Positions 47,945 to 60,291 of a DNA stretch of 64,000 nucleotides are shown one piece after another. Source of the stretch: Scedosporium boydii (lineage: Eukaryota > Ascomycota > Sordariomycetes > Microascales > Microascaceae); contig NJFT01000036.1 in the NCBI GenBank assembly GCA_002221725.1, positions 1-64,000 of the forward strand, written 5' to 3'. Within the stretch, counting starts at the first letter, position 1, and the number at the start of each line of letters is the position of its first letter. The notes below the pieces were generated by a model. The model saw nothing but the letters and a program-made list of their open reading frames with translations, was not told where the DNA came from and did no database searches. The translations under genes and the position numbers were made by a program.

Positions 47945-49151
47945 TTTCTGGGGTGTTGACGATCTCTCGGTTGTTCACTGTTGTGGAGGTAGGTAGGCGT
48001 GGTAGCTGTTCACCAAGCAAAGCGCGGACTCTACGAATTCCGGTGGTCCAACCATTCCATAGCTAGCAAAGATTGAGGAGCATTCATTTACAAATACACA
48101 GGTATATCTGTTCCTGTGCCCAATATTGTGACCGGGCTGGGTTCCGGCGCGTGCTTGACGGTTCAGCTGCCGTATGACCCCGCTTTTTCGCATCGTCGAG
48201 AGGAACCGGACCGGGGACGGATCGTGCCACATTCTATCGAAAGTTCGCACCCGCCGCTGTACGGACCCTAACCGGCATCCGGGGAGACAAGCTGGTATCG
48301 GGACGGGAGTGATTATGGAGCGGGCTGGTCTTCCGTTTCGGCCTTCTTCTTGGGAATCCGACATCCTTACGACCGATAAGATATTGCATCTAGCATGTGC
48401 AGGCTCTACCGAGTTTTCGAGTTTCGGCAGTTGTTGTGAAGGATTATCCACTGTTCGCGAGAAAAGCTATCAAGAAAGAACACATGCTATATACTCTCTT
48501 GCTGAGCTTCGTCGCTCTGATATACGATATTATGGACTGAGTAGCATCGGAGAGCTCAATGCTGCACTTGGAAAAAAACACTTCTGTTTTATCCCCGAGA
48601 TACTATATCTGCCTCTTCGCCTGACCCCCAATACTCCCTTGACCACCATAATTCTGTACAGGCATATTCCTTCCTGCATCATTCATAGTCTTAACTCGAG
48701 GTCTGTGCGTCGCATGCTCGTTCACTCTTTGAACAAGACCGAGGTTTTGAAAGAGGACGCGTTTTTGGATTCTCATCCCTTCCCTTTTATTTATCTTTCC
48801 CTTGTTTCTCTTACTCCTTGGGTGGCGTTGTAGAATTGATGGGTTCCTCAGGTCAGCCCGCTCTTATTATCGCGAAGGGGACCAGCGAACTGGGAGAGGA
48901 AGGAGGGGGACGCGGGACTTGAGATGCGGGAAACGGCGCGAGATATTTGAGTTTTATTGGTTATGCTTCATGCTGCTTTTCCTGCGTCATTTAATCCACG
49001 TGATAAAATGACGGCGGCACTCGGATATGCCGGAAAGTGGTTTCAGACTCAGTCTTGGGAATGTTACGTTTCAAACACCTCATGTCTCGTTAGTTGCTCA
49101 ATAATAGCGTACACGCTCGATCTCTCATATCCTAGTTTCGAGGTGACAGAC
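47945..49151. promoter_or_regulatory. Divergent BVMO / 3-beta-HSD-like promoter region
   Basis: 1.2 kb. A 219-codon + frame (48174-48833) has no recognised domain, unlike composition and no exon partner, so it is not called a gene. ATCCGG and CGGAT words occur at 48225-48290 but no exact copy of the 12-base VAO/ADH element. Confidence 0.45.
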
Positions 49152-50778
49152 ATGGCGACGGAAATTCAAGGCTGGCTTCCCCTTTGTGTTTTCTCCATCG
49201 TTGGTCTGCTCGTGGCATATCTTGCCCGACTTAATTCGCTTTTGAAGCGTGTGCCACAAAAGGTCCAGGCGCTATGCCAGCCGAGATGGACGGTGGAAGA
49301 ACTCAAGAAGACCTACGCCGAGCTTGAGAATCGCTCCTTGGGCTACAAGGCTCATGTACCTCCAAGGTTGGAACGTCGATATGTAGTTACCGGCGGTAAT
49401 GGTAAGCTTATGGCGACTCAGTGCAGTTAAACTTTAGCCACCCCCACCACCTCACACTGCGTAACTCAGGTCTCGTTGGCGGCTTCATCGTTCTGCAGCT
49501 TCTCGCTCGGGGAACTCCGCCTGAACACATCCGAATCATCGACATTCGCAAACCGGAGCGCCGTGATATGACCACTGGCTTGGCAACGCAAGCCGACTAT
49601 GTGCCAACGGATATACGATCAGCAGCCGCCGTAGACGCAGCCTTTGACAAGCCGTGGCCTCCATCCGCGGCTCATCTACCACTCACAGTCTTTCACACGG
49701 CCGCGGTCATCCTAGCATCCGATAGGTCGAAACACGTGTACGGCTTTCCCAAGTCGGTCAACATCGATGGGACGAAGCATGTTCTAGCTGCTGCGCAAAG
49801 AGCTGGTGCGGACATATTCAGCGCTACGTCTTCGGCTTCCATTTCCATCCGGCCCGTGGACCCTTTCGTCTTGTTTGCAAAGGAGCCCAAGAACTTCTGG
49901 CAAGTCCTTGACGAGCGTGACTTCTTCAAGCCCCTAAGATCACACGAGGACTTCTTCGGTAACTACCCGGCTTCGAAGGCTGTGGCGGAAAGGCTCGTTT
50001 GCTCCGCGAACTGCACAACTTTCCGAACGGGGTGCATTCGTCCAGCGAATGGCGTGTATGGAAATGCGACAGATAATACTGTTGGCGGCCCGCTAAGCAG
50101 CACCGTCTTTCCAACGTAAGTTTCACCCAAACATATTGCCTACCTCTGCCCCTCCCCTGAGAACCGTCTAGCTGTTATCAAGCATTCTCTAATATCCATC
50201 CCTGCAGATGGATTCCACATATTGTACAGAACTTTGTTCATGGAGCCAACGTGGCGCTCGCCCACCTCCAGCATGAAGCCGTTCTCGCCGCCACCACCGG
50301 TGCTCCACCCCAAGCCGGACGACCCTTTGTGGTCACTGACCCGAACCCGCCCATTTCATATTCCGACTTATACACCGCCATCGCTACCCTCTCAGTGCAC
50401 CCTTTCCGCACAGTAGTTGTTCCACCAATTCCCATGCTTCTCCTCTCCTACCTCATAGAGTGGTACAACCTACTACCATACCGACTCCCGTTTCTGAAGA
50501 AGGTAATTCCAGCCTTACAGGGAGATATCAAGCACCTGCAACCGGGGCTCTTCTCCATCTGTACTCACCTTGTCGCGTCGGATTCAGATGCCCGCAAACC
50601 AACTGAAGAAGGCGGCCTCGGGTACAAGGGGATGCTGACGACGATGGAGGGAATGGTGATGGAGATTGTGGAGTGGAATAGGGAACATGCGGATAGAAAG
50701 TCAAGGAGGTCTTACACGACCTCGGTGTCTCTTGCTGAACAGCTGCGGGTTGTAACCCCAGACTCGGTGGCGCAATGA
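49152..50778 (+). CDS. Membrane-anchored 3-beta-HSD-family reductase (488 aa)
   Basis: Extended short-chain dehydrogenase of the 3-beta-hydroxysteroid dehydrogenase/sterol decarboxylase family, using NAD(P). Three exons: 49152-49401, 49470-50115 and 50208-50778. A hydrophobic N-terminal anchor (LPLCVFSIVGLLVAYLA, about residues 9-25) suggests ER location. The cofactor motif TGGNGLVGGFIVLQLL straddles intron 1. VFHTAAVI and NYPASKAVAE (catalytic Tyr and Lys) follow, with TGCIRPANGVYG. The ATG at 49152 was chosen because the upstream in-frame extension lacks family similarity. Substrate unknown; a steroid or other lipid alcohol is likely. Confidence 0.9.
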
Positions 50779-53691
50779 ATATCCCCTAAGAGGTTCAATG
50801 TCAATTCTCCAAGAAATGGAATGCTGATTCGTTGAGTACGGCAATTGGCGGGCAAGGATGTTTCACTGGTGTTCATAGGATCATCTGTAATGAATAGGAC
50901 AACTCTTTGAATAAAGTCAATTAAGCTCTAACGACGTAGTGTCCCTTATCTGAGTGTAAGGACTGTGGGTCGCAGTGGCTATATGAGGCCAGTTAACAGT
51001 TAATACAGTCAAGTGACGCCAGCCACGATACAGGAAGCATCTTTTGCTGCTGGATAGCTCAGTTGGAAGTGCGTCAATCCCGATAGTTAAAAGCGACGAC
51101 TGTAGTCTCAATAGCCGCTCTGTAGTGGGAGATGTCTTGACTAGCCACAACTAGGTCGACTCCAGTTCTTAGCGTAGTAGAAGCCATAGATTCACGTATC
51201 TGCACTTGAGTCAAGTGATCCGTATCTTTCGAGCGGACAGCGAGCCCTGAAACAAAACTGTGGGCCAGTTGCGATTTGAGACTACCTCGGGAGCAGCATC
51301 TCCCGGTTGCTATCATAAAACCCTTGCTGACATGCCAAGGGACCTCATTCCTGGTCTCGAACTTCTGCCCAGCTCTGCTTAGGCCCCCGTCAACCTCGCA
51401 AAGAACCGAAGTTCGTAGGTGTCCCCGCGGCTGCGACGCCATAGGGTGCGATCGGAATCTCTGCGGCCACTTTCGTATGGCATATTGTTAAGTGGAAGGC
51501 TGTCGTGCCTGTATCGATTGGGCCACTAATAACACGTGGGTTCTAGTTGCTCTGTTAGCTCGTGTTGGGGACAAAGAATTTAGGAGGAGGTGATACAAAT
51601 AGGGCCCGACTAACTAGCTGGAGAAAAGAGGTTGGCAACTCGAGAGGGTTTAGCGAACACTCTGTCCTAACTACCCAGAGAACAGAGTCAGTTGGGATGA
51701 AGACTAAGATTGAGATATGAGGGCTAAGGTATGCGGTTGACCTCCCACTACCTGCCATTTCCTCAAGGAGCGCTTTCGCAACTCGAATGACCTCCCATAA
51801 ACGTTGTTGGCGATGCCTTGGAATATTTCATGAATGCTGGTGTGAATGGCTGGCTGATTTGTCTGCGCCCTAAGACCACTTTCGGGAGTAAAATCGGGTT
51901 TGCTCCGTGGCGTTTTGCCCAATTTGCGGTGCAGCCTTCCATGGCCAGGCCGTCTGGATCCCCCCACGGCATGTTTCGGCAAATAGCCGTTCCACCTTGT
52001 TCCGTCTTCCAGGAGAAGTCGAGTCTTCTGCCGCGGTCCTCGGAGATGCGACGAGCCAACGACCTCTGGCCCAGTGGCGTCTTTAGGGGCGGGAAAGCAA
52101 TAACGATGGAGAGCTCATCAAATTATGGCTCTCGTCTCAGCCTCGTTCAATTCCCGTGTAGAGATATTTTCAGCTCCTGGTCCAAGGATTGAAATACCGT
52201 CAAGGGGTATGGAGCAGACAAATCGGACCGGTGATTAATACCTTAAACCAGATTTGTTGGAATGTCCAGGGTCGTTTTTTCATCGACTACGATCCGACAG
52301 CAGAAAGCATCTCGTGAAAGAGGAGTTAATACTTTTCGCCCGGAAGGAATTTGATTCGAGATTCACTTACCAACTCATTGATGTACAGAGTACACGATCC
52401 GTGAGGATTGAAGTTCTCAATTCGCCGACCTGGCCCGACTCGAGGGTGGCAGTCAGTCTCTGCTTCCGAGCCCTTTATAGCCTGGTTGCTCTGGAGGCGG
52501 ACGAGCGGGAGGTTACCAATGAGTCGGCTCAAAAAGTATTGCACGAGACTCTGTACAGTGATTAGGTCTCAAAAGTCAATAGCGGTGCAAGAATGCCCAA
52601 ATCCAAGGGTATTCCAACCCTTCACGACATCCTTGGACAGATCGTGGAGTGCATTCCGACTCCTCTGTGTTTGGATTATATAGTAGGCTATGTCAACGAT
52701 CTCCTTGACAACAGGGCTAGAGAATTGGCCCCAGTTGTGTTGAACAGTTGCACGTTGCCCAGTTGGTTATTTCTCAAGCCTCTTCCGGCCAGTATAACCA
52801 CTGGTGACGAGGCCGGGATGATCGGCCCTGAGAAAGAAGAATATCGTCGACAGCAGCTGTGAAACCTGCAACGAAGAGCCATTCCAAGGGAGTCCTGTTC
52901 GTCGGCAGTCTCTCCTAAATCATCTGGTCGAGGGATTCAAGTCGAAATATCCGGGATTTATATATAAAAGAAAGAACAGGAAAGAAAAGAAATAAGCAAA
53001 TGAAGGGAGAATTGTTGGAGAGGCGCGAGAGGTGTGAGGAGAGGAGAGGTTAGGATCCAGGCCATGGGTGGGAAATGAGAGAGATTAAATAGTTGTGGGA
53101 AATCAGCAAAAGGCAGAAGTGAATCATGAGAACCCAGGGAAGGTGCGGGAAGTGGAGGAAGTGTGATCTATTCATCTATTCATGTAGTTTCCATAATCGC
53201 TATTCAAGATTCGCTCTTTCCGAATGCCAGTTCCCGGATTTATCGGTTGCCTGAATCGGGCCATCACAACCATTGCTAGATCAATAGCAAACAAAACCAC
53301 ACATAGACAAACACGGTCTCCTTCCTTGTAGAACACACAAACGAACGGAGTCACTCTCTGGCTTGAAAAGAACGCCTGGAGAAAGCAGGGAAGGGGAGTA
53401 TAGCTACTGCCCACACACAGAAATAGCCCGAATTTATATTATGGCTTGTCCTCGTGAAGAGACGAAGGGTTCCGAGAGGCTTCGAGCAAGGCCGAGAAAA
53501 AAAAATTAATGACTACAATGGAGAGTGGAAAAGATGTGAGGACATCTATGTTCTTATCAACACTGCAAAGGCAAATCCTATTAAGATTAGTGCCAATAGT
53601 TTAGGGTTTACAACAAAGCAAAATTCACTGCTTCTCTTCGTTTTGGTGACTACATGTATATAGTAGAGAGTATTGTTTATATTGAAACTGG
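50779..53691. other. 2.9-kb region without a recognised gene
   Basis: Several medium-sized frames exist: 51763-52192 (-, with PLKTPLGQRSLARRISEDRG), 52254-52565 (+) and 52593-52862 (+, 89 codons, TLHDILGQIVECIPTPLCLD). They read somewhat like protein but I recognise no family and cannot join them. They may be decayed genes. A tRNA A-box-like patch is at 51050. Confidence 0.4.
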
Positions 53692-55023
53692 TTAGGACTT
53701 CTCAAAAAAGCGATTCTTCGGCCTCGGTAGCCCTAAGTGCTCTCGCAGAGTCGTTCCTTCATAGTCCTGTCGGAAAATACCACGCTGTTGTAGTACCGGG
53801 ATAAGCCGGTGAGCAACGTCTTCCAGCCCCTGCGGAAGGAAAGGGAACGTTACGGTAAAGCCATCAGATGCGCCTTCTTCTAACCACTTGCCTAGATCGT
53901 CCGCAATGCTCTCTGGCGTTCCTACAAAGGCCAGTCCCGAGTAACCTCCGTAGCGTTGTGCCAGCTGTCTAACTGTCAATCCCTCGTCCGCCGCAAGCTT
54001 CAAAACCCCGGCGCGGCTGGTCTTGCTTGCGTTAGTCTCCGGGAGATTGGTGGGTAGAGGACCATCCGGGTTAAATCCGGATGCGTCGGTGCCAAGATTG
54101 ATAGACAGGGACGCGATGGCACTATCGTAGTGTACCAAACTATCGAGTCGGAGACGCTTCTGTTGGGCTTCCCCGATGGTATCGCCAATGATTATGAGGG
54201 CCGCCGGAAGGATTTTTATGTGGTTGGGGTTTCGCCCTGCAGCCTTCGCGCGACCTTTGATGTCGTTGTACAATGCCTTTGAGGATTCGATATCGCGAGG
54301 CGAGCAGAAGACGACTTCCGCTGTCTCAACAGCCAACTGTCTACCTGGCTCGGACTGGCCGGCCTGGACTATAACGGGCCATCCTTGAGGTGGTCGTGCG
54401 ATGTTTAGGGGGCCTCGGACGCTCAAGTCGTCACCCTTGTGATCAAGTACATGCATCTTCTCAGGATCGAAGTAGACGCCGGATTCTTGGTCACGGATAA
54501 AAGCATCATCCGCAAAGCTGTCCCAAAGACCAGTTACGACATCGTAGAATTCACGCGCCCTTTTATAGCGCTTGCTGTGCTCCAGATGCTCCTCGGAGCC
54601 GAAATTCTTAGAAGACTCGGGGTTCCCCGTGGTGACGATATTCCAAGCCGCCCGGCCGTTGCTCAGGTGATCCAGGGAAGCGAAACGACGGGCAATGTGG
54701 TACGGCTCGTCGTATGTCGTAGAGGCTGTTGCTGCCAGCCCGATCTTTTCCGTCTGCGACAGCGCCGAGAGCAAGGTGAACGGCTCGAAGGACGTCACCG
54801 TATGGCTACGCTTGAGCGCTTCAGACGGCATATTCAGGACAGCAAGGTGGTCGGCCATGAAGAAGGCGTCAAACTTGGCCTCCTCAAGCGTCTTGATAAA
54901 AGACTTGAGGTGATTGAGGTTGAAGTTCGCATCAGGAAAGGCCCCAGGATAGCGCCATGCTCCCGTATGCAGGCTCACGGGCCGCATGAAGGCGGTGAGG
55001 TGCAGCTGCTTCGGTTGCGACAT
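53692..55023 (-). CDS. FMN-dependent NtaA/DszA-type monooxygenase (443 aa)
   Basis: Single-exon flavin-dependent monooxygenase of the bacterial-luciferase-like superfamily, NtaA/SnaA/DszA branch, which oxidises chelators, sulfur heterocycles or other xenobiotics with reduced FMN from a partner reductase. Start HLTAFMRPVSLHTGAWRYP is diagnostic, followed by FMADHLAVL, GRAAWNIVTTGNP, GWPVIVQAGQSEPGRQLA and VGTPESIADDLGKWLEEGA. Complete and of family length. No flavin reductase is nearby. The family is mainly bacterial and the gene lacks introns, so bacterial origin is possible but not shown. Confidence 0.93.
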   Translation of the reverse strand: MSQPKQLHLTAFMRPVSLHTGAWRYPGAFPDANFNLNHLKSFIKTLEEAKFDAFFMADHLAVLNMPSEALKRSHTVTSFEPFTLLSALSQTEKIGLAATASTTYDEPYHIARRFASLDHLSNGRAAWNIVTTGNPESSKNFGSEEHLEHSKRYKRAREFYDVVTGLWDSFADDAFIRDQESGVYFDPEKMHVLDHKGDDLSVRGPLNIARPPQGWPVIVQAGQSEPGRQLAVETAEVVFCSPRDIESSKALYNDIKGRAKAAGRNPNHIKILPAALIIIGDTIGEAQQKRLRLDSLVHYDSAIASLSINLGTDASGFNPDGPLPTNLPETNASKTSRAGVLKLAADEGLTVRQLAQRYGGYSGLAFVGTPESIADDLGKWLEEGASDGFTVTFPFLPQGLEDVAHRLIPVLQQRGIFRQDYEGTTLREHLGLPRPKNRFFEKS

Positions 55024-56172
55024 GTCTAGATTTTACTCTGTTCTGTATATATGACTCTGGACCGATTCCTCGCCATTACGTCTAGGCGGATGGGTTGCTC
55101 GCCTTAAGTAGGGTTGATAGGATGGAGCTCTTACTACGTGCTTCGATCACGACATCGCCATGTGCGGGGGAAATGCGGCATGCTGACATATCCGAGAGCT
55201 GGGCCGTTGGCTGATTTATAATTACGCTGATGTATAGCTAGAGAAAAGACCATTGTAGAAGTTCCAGTAGCGATGGCACTCGGGGAAAGTGACATGAGAT
55301 GGAAATTGGGTCCCGTTAACGTTCTTGTTCCTGAGCCGCTCGATCTTCCTAGTTTTGCTCCACATCCTGCTCCTCTTTGAAGTGGGCTTGTTTCTGACCT
55401 CTCCTGGTGCTCGGTGGTCCTACTCTAGCCTTTTGTTAAATTCGCTATATACATGCCTAGGCGTGATTTTGCTTTTTTCCTCTCCCAAGATGAGAAACTC
55501 CAGGGGGTTTAGGCTGGTAAGTAATTGTCCGCCTCACAGCGAGTTGTTGCCCCTGCTGCCCGCGATCGTGTTGAAGTTCTAACTTTTTACTGCCCTCCCG
55601 CACCAGCCTTTCTACGTTTTATAACTTTTATTACCTAGTAAGGGTTTATTATTCTACATAGATGCCTCTTGTTTAGTATTGATAAGTAGATGATAGAACT
55701 ATACCCGGAAGTCTATGTACCCCGATGAATTTATTAAATCCACATATTAGATAATAAATCACTCCCTAGGAATGAAGTAGATTCGAAGTCCTGGTTACAA
55801 AACGAAGGTTAGACTTCGACAGCCAGAGTTCTCTATATCCCTTGCCCGGGATCTGTGAAATATTGAATTGTATTGTCATAGAAACGCGAGGGAAAGTTCC
55901 GATTAAGCTCGGGGCTAGAAGTTCCTTAAAGTCCATAAACACAAGCTACGCGTCTTTCTGTTGTAGCCCGCCCAACTCAGTCGCAGTAATAAAATTGATA
56001 GTACGGTGTGACGAAAAGTCATGGGATGACGTTCTAAATGCAATATGCACACGTATCATACACCTTATCTGGCACTTCCATGGCGAACCTCACTTATTTC
56101 CTAAACCTCCTCCTCATCCTGCACGTACCCCTCATCCGCTCGCCTCCCATGCAGGCAGCAACATTGCTCAAT
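55024..56172. other. Intergenic, AT-rich in part
   Basis: No gene recognised. 55590-55800 is AT-rich. Confidence 0.5.
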
Positions 56173-57543
56173 ATGGTAGATGATTCCCCCGTCCATCAGC
56201 ATCATCAACATCATCAACGAGAAGTCGGCGCAGAAGGACATGGAGGTATTCTTTCCAAGATACCAGTAGAGCTTCTGTTTAATGTGCACGAGTTTCTTTC
56301 GCCGGTCTCAAAGGTATCACTTGCGCTTACATGCAGGTACTTTTTCCACACTCTCTACCCGAGACGTGAACTACCTACGTTGTCTTGGGGTGAGAGAGGA
56401 GAGCTGCTCCCATCATTGCAGAAGTCTTCCCCGGAGCACTCCCTGTGCTATTTCTGTCACAAGCTGTGTGTCCTCGACCGTGACCTTGGGCTTAGCTGGC
56501 GACATCAGGAACATGGAAAGAAACACTTGAAAAAGAGCCAAGGGCACCAATTCTATATAGTCGACCTGGACTGGGAATCAATCAACCGACCGTCGGACTC
56601 TGGGCCGCGGCGCGAATTGTTTGTTTGGAATCCGCTTCGGCGCTCGGGCGGCGCGCAGCCTCCGCAGTTTTTCACAGGTCCGCTGGAGGTGTGGTTCTCC
56701 GATGCTCATCTAGTAAACAGGCATCTTCGTGGCGAGAGATTCGGGCTGCCGACGGCTACGCTTCAATCGAGCAGTTCGCACGAGGTGTATCTTTCCGTCG
56801 ATGCGGAACCAAAACTGATTCCGGGTTCATTTTATCGGTTTGACGAGGGACGCGTGAAGTTTCTCAAACGCCATTTCACCAGACTCTCTCAGCAACGAAC
56901 AGGCTACCAGCCAGCCACACAGGGCGAACCTTGGGTGTTTTCCCGCCGCATGGAACCCAAGATCATGGATGATGGGCTCTACTTGTGTGTGTCTCACAGC
57001 ATCTCGGCCCACGGTGTCACCTCGGCTCAGTTCAAGGTTGTCCTACAGAAGTGTGAGCTGCCGGTTTGCCGGCATCTTCGACTTTGTTCGACAGGGCGTT
57101 ATACAGCAGGTATCTCGGGATTAACAAGTGCCTTTAACCCACCCCTACGAGCCAAGCCAACCCGAGAGTACCCACCCCGTTTCCGCGACTTTCAGGAGAC
57201 GATAAGATCGTGCGTCTGTTGCTTCACCGACTTTTCCGTAGCTCTGCAAACGGGAAAGGCAAATGGGCAGTGGAAACTGGAACTCAAAAGCTACCACTGG
57301 TTAGGCCGCTGCGAGACACCCTTCGACCGGGCGTGGATGCATTTCGCCCGTTGGAACCGTCGCAACGAGCGAGGTCCTGCTAAGAGGGAGCGCAAGACTG
57401 ATCCTAAGCTGGGTGCTGGGATGATCCGGAAACGCTGGATGGAGGGCTGCGGCACGTCGATTGATGGGAACGGCGGTGCTACATGGACACATCCACGCGG
57501 ACGCGAATACGTGTACGATTTTAACGGTCGTTTTCCACCGTAG
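56173..57543 (+). CDS. F-box domain protein (about 456 aa)
   Basis: Probable SCF ubiquitin-ligase substrate adaptor. The F-box is ILSKIPVELLFNVHEFLSPVSKVSLALTC split over about residues 25-55, preceded by a His-rich N-terminus (VHQHHQHHQ). The following region has paired cysteines (LCYFCHKL, SCVCCFTDF) and ends in DFNGRFPP. The ATG at 56173 is preferred; the frame stays open upstream to an ATG at 56038, giving 501 residues. Target unknown. It is intact, unlike the F-box relic at 7980. Confidence 0.82.
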   Translation: MVDDSPVHQHHQHHQREVGAEGHGGILSKIPVELLFNVHEFLSPVSKVSLALTCRYFFHTLYPRRELPTLSWGERGELLPSLQKSSPEHSLCYFCHKLCVLDRDLGLSWRHQEHGKKHLKKSQGHQFYIVDLDWESINRPSDSGPRRELFVWNPLRRSGGAQPPQFFTGPLEVWFSDAHLVNRHLRGERFGLPTATLQSSSSHEVYLSVDAEPKLIPGSFYRFDEGRVKFLKRHFTRLSQQRTGYQPATQGEPWVFSRRMEPKIMDDGLYLCVSHSISAHGVTSAQFKVVLQKCELPVCRHLRLCSTGRYTAGISGLTSAFNPPLRAKPTREYPPRFRDFQETIRSCVCCFTDFSVALQTGKANGQWKLELKSYHWLGRCETPFDRAWMHFARWNRRNERGPAKRERKTDPKLGAGMIRKRWMEGCGTSIDGNGGATWTHPRGREYVYDFNGRFPP

Positions 57544-58283
57544 AGGGCCGTTTGGGGACCCAAATGGCGGCTGGGATCTCGTCCAATGCATGAGAATATC
57601 TGATGGGAGTTTGGAAATAGCGCGACAGGCGATTCTCGTGGCAAAACTTTTAACAGCAGTTGCGTTTTTGCCGCGGCCGTGCAAGCTTGTGGCTCAACGA
57701 AGCGAAGCCTTTTTAGGGGCACTCATCGCTCCAGATCACGATTCCCTGTGTGCAATTTGAGCACAATTCTTAAGAAAGAGAAGCCAACGGGGCCGAAGAA
57801 TACAGGATCTAATAAAGGCCAGTGGCTCTAGAAGTCGTGGGCTTCCTATCTTCGCTTTCTGGCTGCTGGTTGGTCGAGTTATACCCAGTCGAACAGTATG
57901 CCTAATAAACCGAATCGAATCTATTTGAAGGGAAAATGAAAATCGTAAAATCGTTGCATTGCATCTTCATAATCGAGCTACCAACGCAGGGCGGAACAGA
58001 TATTGGGTTTCGTGACAAGGGTAATAATGGCCACGGGGTCCTGCTCCTGGATGTGATTGGCAAGCCAAGTCGTCTGGATGGAATGGCGCAGTTGAAAAAT
58101 AGCACCTGATAAACACCAAGTCAAATTAGAAGCTAAGCAAGCTGAACTTCTGAAATTCATATTAATTTACTTTTACTTCGTAATTTACTACCCGCGTCAG
58201 TTGAGTCCTTAAAGTTCAACGCAGTTGCCCATAAACACATCCCTGAATGGCTCCGGGGACGGAGCCTAGATGCGGACATCGCC
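57544..58283. other. Intergenic, no gene seen
   Basis: Presumed promoter of the phosphate symporter. One TACTTCGTA word at 58174. Confidence 0.5.
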
Positions 58284-60291
58284 ATGCCTCTCCACGAGTA
58301 TGATTACCTCTTTGCCGTTGGCACCATCTTTGCATTTCTCGATGCTTGGAACATTGGTACGTACTGTATCCACGGCCCGGCCATCTACCGACGATTCATT
58401 TTTGCCATCGGTAGCACGAGACTCCCCTATTAACTCTAACAAGGTGCAAACGATGTGGCCAACTCGTGGGCTTCGTCGGTCGCCTCCCGTTCGGTATCCT
58501 ACCTTGGTGCCATGTGTCTAGCGGCAGTCATGGAGTTCAGCGGTGCCGTCGGCGCGGGCGCCCGAGTGACCGACACCATCCGCACCAGGATTATCACGAT
58601 TGATGGATTCTCCGATAATGCTCCTCTTCTAATGCTAGGCATGGTTTGCGCCGTCATTGCTTCGTCTCTGTGCCTGACGATGGCTACTAGGCTCGGCATG
58701 CCGGTCTCCACGACACATTCTCTGATGGGCGGCATCATTGGTTTCGGCATTGCGACGCACGGGACGGGTGGGATTCGGTGGGTCGAGAAGGGTACTGGGC
58801 TTGCGGTTCTCAATAGCGGCGTGGTGCAGGTTTTTATGTCGTGGATTCTTGCGCCATTCCTCGCTGGCTTCTTCTCCGCCATCATCTTCACCATCACGAA
58901 GTACCTCGTGCTACTCCGAGAGAACCCTGCGCTAAAAGGTCTAATATTCTTCCCGGCGTACTTCGCCATCACCGGATCGTTGATTGTTATGCTTCTTGTT
59001 GCAAAGGGAGGCTCTCTCGAGATACCGGAGAAACAAATGCCCGGAATTATTGTGGGCGTGGGTCTCGCTTTAGGTGCGCTCGTGGCAATTTTCCTCGTTC
59101 CTTGGCTCTACCGAACCGTCGTCAAGGATGACCGGGAACTCAAATGGTACGACATCCCCAGGGGCCCGTTCTTGCTCCGCCGCGGCGAAGTTCCTCCCCG
59201 TCCCGAAGGTTCCGCCGCATTGCTTGACAGCGAAGAAGACCCTCGTACAAGTCTCACCCTCGATCGGGAGAAGACATCAACCGATACCGAAGCGGCATTA
59301 CAAGAAGAAGAAGAAGAAGAAGAAGAAGAAGAAGAAGAAGAAGAAGAAGAAAAAGAAAAAGAACACAAGCCGCCGCCCCGGAAGTCTTTAGTAGGGCTGC
59401 GTCCCAGTGGGCCGTGGCATAGCAAGAAAGTACTGTTCTGGGCATTGAAGTGGGCATTCCTCCACGGTGTCGATCAGGACGTGGTGAACATGCAGAATGA
59501 AAAGGATGCCCTAAGTGGAAATATCGAGGACATGCATTCCCGCGCCGTCCAGTATGACGGCAAAGCGGAGCACCTTTTCAAGTATCTGCAGATCCTCACC
59601 GCATCGACTGCTTCTTTCGCTCATGGGGCCAATGATGTTTCCAAGTATTCCTCTCCCCCCCGCCCCCAAAACAACTTGGGATGCCTAGGATATTCAAGAA
59701 CACAATACTGACGTTATCATTTTCTCCCTTAGTGCCATCGGACCGTACGCTACCATTTTTCAAATCTGGAACGATGGCTTCCTTCAAAATCACGTCCGTG
59801 TTCCCTTCTGGATTCTGTACGTAGCCCCCTGGTTAAGGCCGCTTCCATCCCTTGCCATGCTGATGAATGTTTCCCATACAGCGTCTTCGGTGCCTTCGGA
59901 ATTGTTCTGGGCTTGTGGAATTACGGATTTAAGCTAATGAAGAACTTGGGCAATAAAATCACCCTGCAAACCCCGTCGCGTGGTTTCTCGATCGAAATGG
60001 GAAGCGCCGTTACTGTCCTCGTGGCCACACGATTCGGTATGTTTTACCCCGTGCAGTATAGTTGGAGAGAACCCGATCGATCTAACAGTTTGGAAAGCGC
60101 TCCCCGTCTCTACAACGCAATGTATAACTGGTGCGACCGTTGGCGTTGGCCTTTGCAATGGAGACTGGAGGGCAATCAACTGGCGCATGGTGGCCTGGAT
60201 CTATTTGGGCTGGTTCATCACTCTCCCCACCGCTGCAACAATATCGGGTGGTCTCATGGCATTCATAATCAATGCTCCCCCGAGGAATTAG
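58284..60291 (+). CDS. Sodium/phosphate symporter, PHO4 family (568 aa)
   Basis: Plasma-membrane Na+-coupled inorganic phosphate transporter of the Pho89/PHO-4 (PiT) family, used at low phosphate. Five exons: 58284-58356, 58444-59644, 59733-59816, 59882-60036 and 60098-60291. The two inverted-repeat PD001131-type signatures are present: WNIGANDVANSWASSV (across intron 1) and FAHGANDVSNAIGPYA (across intron 2). LPVSTTQCITGATVGVGL and the first-half MPVSTTHSLMGGIIGFG match too. The large central cytoplasmic loop contains a run of about 18 Glu from a GAA microsatellite. About 10-12 membrane segments. Phosphate-responsive regulation is known for the family, not read here. Confidence 0.94.
59302..59352. 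repeat. GAA microsatellite coding poly-Glu
   Basis: About 17 uninterrupted GAA units within the phosphate symporter, in frame, giving the acidic run in the central loop. Length is likely to vary between strains in steps of one codon. Confidence 0.9.

Noticed and set aside
48174..48833. 219-codon plus frame in the BVMO/3-beta-HSD spacer
   Set aside because: No domain, signal peptide or exon partner; lies in a promoter region. It could still be a lineage-specific gene, but I cannot support it.
54439..55029. 196-codon plus frame
   Set aside because: Antisense to the NtaA-type monooxygenase; Arg-rich shadow.
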